Shown here piece after piece: positions 59,101 to 64,000 of a DNA stretch of 64,000 nt (position 1 is the first letter of the stretch; every line of letters starts with the position of its first letter). Under the pieces are notes generated by a model. That model saw nothing but the letters and a program-made list of their open reading frames with translations, was not told where the DNA came from and did not search any database. The stretch comes from Zygnema cylindricum (taxonomy: Eukaryota > Streptophyta > Zygnematophyceae > Zygnematales > Zygnemataceae): positions 341,326 through 405,325 of the forward strand of contig JBBHKE010001973.1 of the NCBI GenBank assembly GCA_037447655.1, read 5' to 3'. Position numbers and translations under genes: made by a program.

Positions 59101-60480
59101 TAGGAATACGACTTCCTTCTTGTGATGTTTTTCTGGTTGTTGTTGGTTGGTTTTTCTGTTTCACAGTTAAACGACAAACTGTTGTATCGGGGATGAATGG
59201 ACGAATTAAAGGCGAGCATTTGTGAACAAGTTTCTCATTCATTGCGGGGAGTTTGCGAGGTTTAAAGACTCGTGACAAAGACTCGTGGCAAATAAGTGTG
59301 TCGAGAAGTGCCTGATTTTATCCCGGGTACAATTCATTTCCTCTGTCATATTTTCTGCTTTGTGACATTTTTCTGCTCTGTCATTTTTGGCTCTCCGATG
59401 TATGGCAATTTGATCCCTGTTTGGCTGTTTGAGTATAATATAATGTTATATTTTTCAGGATTGTTACAATGTGATATTGTTTCTGGCAAGATTACCAGCT
59501 TTGACTTATGAACCGAATTAGATTCTTACCAAAATTCATTGACCTGCAGTTTATTAGTATTTGGCGGCTTGTTCTGTCTATTTTTCAATCTTATCAAATT
59601 TAAACATACCTTGTACTCAATGTTGATAAAGATTTTTATACAGTTTTTGGTAGTGTGGGAGGATTTACCGAGTGTATATGTAATAATATCTCCAGCTTTG
59701 GGACGTCGCAAGCAATTCTATTCCATCTCTTCTAATCTCCCTGGGGTGAGGATTTTTATTGAATTGTGAGTCGTGACTATTTCTTGTTTATTTTTCTATG
59801 TGGCAACTTTGGGGTTTTACTCTCGGGAACATAGTTCTTCACAAGGATCAAGTGCAAAGCATAAATACAGTTGAAATTTCTAGTTTAAAATATTTAGTTT
59901 ATCAGCTTTTCCTAGTCAACTTCAACAGAAATTAAATAGGTTTTGGTCAATTCATTTTCTTTTGGTGCAATTTAGCCCGCTGTCAAATTTGGACGGATCA
60001 ATATTTGTGGAAAATTCTGGGATTTATTGAATTCAAGATGACTGGTAACTAAAAATATTTCAAGCTCATCGTACTTAAATTGTTGTGGAAGGAAAGAGTT
60101 AGTATTATTTTTTTTACTTGTATGATTTTTGACTATTGTGGTGTTCTGACAGGGTGACTTGCATTGCATCAATATTGTCAGACGATTTTTTATTGACTTA
60201 AATTTCCTGTTTTTTTTCTTTGACTTAGTTTCCTGCTTTCTTTTTTGACGTAGTTTCTTGCTTTGTCTTCTTGACTGTTTTTTTACGAAATTGTTGACAA
60301 ATTACAAAGTGAATGTCATTCCATGCCTCTGTCATAATCCAATTAACTTCCTTGAGGGAAAAAAATATATCGTTTGGCGGACACAATCTGACCTACAACA
60401 GTAATGAAGTCTATGTGTTTATATATTTTTATTATAATTTTGTGAGTTGTTATTTGTAGTTTCATGTTATCCTAGCAAAA
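55990..60480 (+). repeat. Segmental duplication unit 3 (mTERF-3)
   Basis: mTERF-3 and its 3' flank in the same order as units 1 and 2, ending near the CATTCCATGCCTCTG block (60315). Its 5' flank differs from those of units 1, 2 and 4 (no TTTTGACTCTATTTT block, no satellite). Confidence 0.7.
56240..57520 (+). CDS. mTERF-family protein 3, intact, 426 residues
   Basis: The start at 56240 (MAWASLRLLRPFSRSLSSLL) gives exactly the length of mTERF-2. The frame is open 31 codons further upstream, but only the 56240 ATG is conserved among paralogues. Residues 1-68 contain no Asp or Glu and many Ser/Arg/Pro, consistent with a transit peptide. Residues 23-108 are encoded by a 258-base block that appears identical to mTERF-1. 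mTERF helices follow from about 110 (ADVADVTKILLSLG) to LEFLVKEMGRSIEDVAAYP and LTLSLEKRLKPRY near the end. Role: organellar nucleic-acid binding in transcription or RNA processing (family knowledge). The target is unknown. Confidence 0.9.
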   Translation: MAWASLRLLRPFSRSLSSLLSLISPSSRPPALPPHVPQAKPAAPPHHSSWQQFARLHCRPRRPPKARCEAEDQPGAGGGEGHAAKPGGDAAEGRDHVARGREHEAGPEADVADVTKILLSLGCSKPQLERLLKKHSVGLVKNKQHILRKAAIFRQYGIDSQQFFIALQRDSNKRQQILSGTDEQHESVLNYLQDTLEVQNLGKLVSALPMVINLFPATIESKLQLWASLDVPITACMLEKYPSILSSSDKNVKEGIEAVKSIFPDPHGVTILLKFPILGCRTPGALQQRAKGLQELFGNDIAKRLLLKHPSILVAPTSTMQHTYKQLQQHFGEENGLKMIKFSPTLLGSSCETFDPKLEFLVKEMGRSIEDVAAYPTVLTLSLEKRLKPRYHALMKAKIESGDYSLSIIFNPSNEAFEKRFNVSLM

Positions 60481-60880
60481 TTAGTACGAAATAGGGATTC
60501 AGTTTTTCTTTGATATTTTTGGAGCTTTGCAAAGCCTTTGCAGGGTGGAAGGAAAAACAAACTCGAAAAATCTACACAATATGTGCAAATAATTCTGAAA
60601 TAAATGCCAAGACTGTTCCATACTTGCCACGATGATATTTTTGCTTTAAACAGAAATAATTTCCCACAAAAACTCCTTTTGGTGCACCCTACTGTATTAA
60701 GTGTTTCTGTTTGTGTTGGGGGCAGTTTGTTGGTATGTTTTTAGTAACCGGTAGTAAACAACCTTTGCCCAGAGGACAACAAATTAAATGACGAAGCATC
60801 TAATAACAAATATTAACGACAAAGTGAAGCATGTAATAGCGATGGCTAATAATACGTTCACCACTATGTTTTGCCTCCGG
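57521..60880. other. mTERF-3 3' flank and spacer
   Basis: Non-coding, with duplicated blocks shared with unit 1 (58325-58490 single copy of the 160-bp unit, 59150-59250, 59640-60330). No exon was accepted. Confidence 0.5.
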
Positions 60881-60889
60881 ATCCAGGTC

Positions 60890-61830
60890 TTTATTCCCTC
60901 ACTAAGAGACAACGCTGCTCCTCGTGACTAGGTCATGGGCTTTAATCGATAATTCTCCTCCCTCACTGCGAGACATCCCTTCTCCTCTTCATTATGTTAC
61001 ATCCTTCGATTTAGGATTCTACTCCCTCCGTGCAAGGTATCGCCTCCCAGATTGAGGATTCTACTCCATAACTACGAGACGGCGCTTGTCCTCATGACTG
61101 TGCATCGCCCTTCGAATAAAGGATTTTACTCCCTTACTATGAGACATATCTTCTCATGTAGTGAGATCAATGGTTCTATTCCCTTAGTGTAAGATATCGC
61201 TTCTCCTCGTCATTATGTTACACTCTGAGATCTAAGATTCTACTCCCTCATTGCACGACATCGCCTCTCAGATCAAGGATTCTACTAACAACGTTTCTCC
61301 TCGTGACTATATGACACCAAAGAATCTAGGATTCTACTTGCTTGCTACGAGACATCGCTTCCCCTCGTCACTATCTTACAGCTTGAGATCTAAGATTCTA
61401 CTCCCTCAGCGTGGGATATCACCTCTCGGATCAAGGATTCTACTCCATCACTACGAGACAACTCTTCTCCTCATGATTATGTGACACCCTCGAATTTAGG
61501 ATTCTACTTCCTCACTTTGAGACATTGCTTCTCCAAGTCACTAGGTCATGTCCAAAGATCTATGATTTTGCTCCCTCACTAAGAGACATCGCTTCTCCTC
61601 AACGCTAGGTCATGCCCTGAGATCTATGATTCTACTCCCTCACTATGAGACGTCGCCCCGCGAAATCGAGGATTCTACTCCATCACTACGAGGCATCACT
61701 TCTCCTCATGTATATGTAACTCCCTCGAATCTAGGATTCTACTCTCTCACTTTGAGATATCGCTTCTCCTCGTTACTTTGTAACACCTTGAGACATAGGA
61801 TTATACTCCCTCACCACGTGATTTCACTCC
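60890..61830. repeat. 42/64-bp satellite array with higher-order pattern
   Basis: About 15 head-to-tail monomers start GATTCTACTCCCTCACTA. Long monomers are 64 bp (…GAGACATCGCTTCTCCTCGTCACTAGGTCA…) and short ones 42-43 bp lack the TTCTCCTCGTCACT part. Several runs follow the order 42-64-64 (about 170 bp). One to two units occur upstream of mTERF-1 (41380-41460) and mTERF-2 (49190-49270). The array is expanded only here. Confidence 0.85.
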
Positions 61831-62352
61831 CTCACTATCCATTTTGACTCTATTTTAAGAGATAGTTTCCAGGAGCATTGTGTTTACTTAGGTTCTTTTA
61901 CTGGAACTAAAAAAACCTTTCTCTTTGCTGTTTTCGCTTAACTTCCTCGTCTATTCTCAATTCTTGAGAAAGGGGGACTTGCACGACTGTTGGATCGTCA
62001 TTTTGGTTCATCGCTTTACATTTGATGACAGTTCCTTGTCTCCCTTGTCTTGGCTCTTGCATGGTTGTTTACACTTAAAAAACTTTACTTCTTAGTTTCT
62101 GTCCGAGACCAAAGCAGTCGCATTGCTGGATACTAAATTGCTTAAAAATGTGAACACCAAATATTGTGATGATTTATAGACTCATCAAAAGGTGTCTCAA
62201 TCAATCTTCTGCCAGATTAAATAGTCACGGCTGTGTATCTTTTAGGGTTTTTTTAACTGCTTGAAAGCCGAGATGGACGAACGAATGGACGCACGCAAAG
62301 CATTGGTATCGGCGAACCAATGCGTGCCAAACTGCCAACCCTACATGTCCAT

Positions 62353-62386
62353 ATGGTACAGTACAGTACAGTACAGTACTGTACTT
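62353..62386. repeat. (TACAG)n / GTAC short tandem
   Basis: Five TACAG units followed by TACTGTACT, 20 bases before MITE H. Confidence 0.8.
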
Positions 62387-62405
62387 TAATACTCACTTAA
62401 TATAG

Positions 62406-62948
62406 TACACCGCGCATCGTTATTAGTGTCAAAGTTTAAATAGTGTGTAAGTAAATGTACCGTCATTGACGCTAATTAAGAATTTGAAAAAAAAAAAAAA
62501 AAGGTTTATTCTAATTTCAGTGTTAACGCTAATTTGGAACAGCAAAATTGGAAAATTTTCTGTACGATTATATACATTATTATATGTATCCGTACAAAAT
62601 ATAAAAAATTGTACACCGTAGTGAAATTTAGATATCCGTACATGTCAGACTAATTTACGTGTCAGACCAATCCCGTTTTTTTAGCGCACGTTCCTATGCG
62701 TACGCGTCCGATTTAATTCATTTTTTGTAAAATTTTCACTGGAAAAGGTACATTTATGTACGGTCTGACATCGACCGTACACCACACTATTTAGATCTTA
62801 ATGAAATTTAGTTATTTACGCTATTTTGTACGAACCCTCAATTAACGTCAAGGAAAAATTAAAATCATGTATCCTATTTGAGGAAAAAAATCAAAATTTT
62901 AAGAACCCAAATTAGTGACTTTGACACTAATAACGATGTCACAGTGTA
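62406..62948. mobile_element. TA-flanked MITE, copy H, upstream of mTERF-4
   Basis: The element 62408-62946 (539 bp) starts CACCGCGCATCGTTATTAG and ends ACTAATAACGATGTCACAGTG, its near inverse, with TA on both sides. It is longer than copies A-E, but its ends are the same and it holds no transposase. Confidence 0.7.
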
Positions 62949-63167
62949 CTACTGTGGTACTGTACTTCGACTCTTGGTTAAAAGATGTTCGTTTTGGACG
63001 TTTAATTCGACGGCTTGAACGAATGATTTCGGTACATTTTGAATTCTTGATCGTCTCTGCTGTCCTATTTTCATTCACTTCCCTGCTTCTTCTCCCATCT
63101 CGCTCATTCTCCCACTGCAAATACTCTCTCTCGGTCTCTCCTCTTGTCCTTTCCCATTTCCAATCCG

Positions 63168-64000
63168 ATGGCCTGTGTGTCTTTGAGCCTACTAAATTCG
63201 GTCTCTGGCTCCCCGGCTTCTCTCCACGCGGCGCTCTCTCCGTCCAGCCGGCCGCCAGCTCTCCCTCCACACGTGCCACAAGCCAAGCCAGCCGCACCCC
63301 CCCACCACTCCTCCTGGCAGCAGTTCGCCCGCCTGCACTGTCGCCCTCGCCGCCCACCCAAGGCCCGATGCGAGGCCGAAGACCAGCCCGGGGCGGGGGG
63401 CGGGGAAGGGCACGCCGCAAAACCAGGAGGGGATGCGGCTGAGGTAGACGTGGCAAAGGTTAGAGATGACGTTGCTGTGTCAGAAGCTGACGTGGCAGAT
63501 GTCACGAATATTTTAATGAGTCTGGGTTGCTCCGGGCCGCAGCTTCAGCAGCTTTTGAAGAGACGTTCTGTCGCCCTTGTAAAAAACAAACAGCATATTC
63601 TTAGGAAGGCGACCCTTTTCAGTAGGTATGGAATTGACTCACAACAGTTCCTCAAAATTTTGGAAAGAGAGTCTCGTCCAAATCGTAGTTTTCTTTCTGG
63701 TCAAGATGAGCAACATGAATCCGTTCTCAACTATTTCCATGGCACTTTGAAAGTGCAAAATTTGGGAAAATTGGTTTCTAGGTATCCTACTCTTGTAAAC
63801 TATCTTCCTGCCACTCTTGAATCCAAATTGCAGCTGTGGGCGAGTCTAGATGTGCCCATCACTGCTTCTATGTTGGAGAAGTACCCAAACATATTATCAA
63901 ATAGTGAAAAAACTTTGAGAGAAGGGATAGAGGGAGTCAAAGCCATTTTCCCCGATCCACTGGGTGTAACTATTCTTTCAAAATTTCCTGTCCTTGGTCG
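63168..64000 (+). CDS. mTERF-family protein 4, open to the window end (partial)
   Basis: The ATG at 63168 (CAATCCGATGGCC, the conserved start context) opens a frame of 277 codons with no stop before 64000. It begins MACVSLSLLNSVSG, passes through the shared Pro/Ala/Arg leader (the stretch up to about 63437 appears identical to mTERF-1 and mTERF-3), then VTNILMSLGCSGPQLQQLL, KVQNLGKLVSRYPTLVNYL, LWASLDVPITASMLEKY and AIFPDPLGVTILSKFPV. Sister genes need about 150 more codons, carrying the LEFLVKEMGRSIED region, beyond the edge. The product is probably organelle-targeted. Its N-terminal half is intact. Confidence 0.85.
   Translation, partial: MACVSLSLLNSVSGSPASLHAALSPSSRPPALPPHVPQAKPAAPPHHSSWQQFARLHCRPRRPPKARCEAEDQPGAGGGEGHAAKPGGDAAEVDVAKVRDDVAVSEADVADVTNILMSLGCSGPQLQQLLKRRSVALVKNKQHILRKATLFSRYGIDSQQFLKILERESRPNRSFLSGQDEQHESVLNYFHGTLKVQNLGKLVSRYPTLVNYLPATLESKLQLWASLDVPITASMLEKYPNILSNSEKTLREGIEGVKAIFPDPLGVTILSKFPVLG

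Larger units (their letters stand above)
60880..64000 (+). repeat. Segmental duplication unit 4 (mTERF-4, continues past the window)
   Basis: Satellite array, TTTTGACTCTATTTTAAG flank (61845), MITE H, then mTERF-4. The order is the same as in units 1 and 2, and the unit is cut by the window end. Confidence 0.7.

Noticed and set aside
60890-61830. Regular repeat array considered as CRISPR
   Set aside because: Monomers are contiguous and similar along their whole length, with no unique spacers. It is a satellite in a eukaryotic context.
62915-63442. Plus-strand 175-residue ORF overlapping the mTERF-4 start
   Set aside because: It is in a different frame from the conserved mTERF reading that starts at 63168 and runs off the window end.

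Overview
The window looks like nuclear DNA of a green plant, probably a repeat-rich streptophyte that is not a seed plant. The lineage is an inference. Supporting it are plant-type organellar RNA/DNA factors (four mTERF paralogues and a THA8-like PPR protein), exons of a DEMETER/ROS1-like 5-methylcytosine DNA glycosylase (a plant family), Ty1/copia and non-LTR retroelements, MITEs, and long introns packed with purine/pyrimidine microsatellites. There is no operon structure, rRNA or CRISPR.

Layout. 1-3.4 kb: a decayed minus-strand Copia element head-to-head with a plus-strand 5' LTR. 3.9-5.6 kb: an ATATCG-rich MITE-like element and two near-identical short MITEs. 5.8-11.8 kb: mostly non-coding, with two weak ORFs. 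11.85-20.35 kb (minus): five exons encoding the C-terminal domain of a DEMETER-like glycosylase. Their splice phases match perfectly, and a young Copia (identical 5-bp target duplications, LTRs about 98% alike) sits inside one intron. 20.96-30.64 kb: a broken plus-strand Copia interrupted by a tandem LTR-body-LTR-partial-body Copia array. 30.7-33.8 kb: a dead non-LTR retrotransposon. 34.8 kb: one orphan terminal exon. 36.8-40.3 kb (plus): a two-exon THA8-like PPR gene whose intron holds (AT)n and (CTCCCT)n tracts. 41.3-64 kb: a segmentally duplicated cluster with four mTERF genes (one frameshifted, two intact, one cut by the window end), further mTERF 3' remnants, MITEs, non-LTR fragments and a 42/64-bp satellite.

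Function. The PPR and mTERF products are probably imported into chloroplasts or mitochondria, where these families act in intron splicing and in transcription or transcript processing. The glycosylase would act in the nucleus in active DNA demethylation, which is notable because its gene is itself invaded by a transposon. Most of the remaining DNA is mobile-element sequence in several states of decay. Exons are tiny islands beside low-complexity tracts, so most long ORFs here are microsatellite artefacts.
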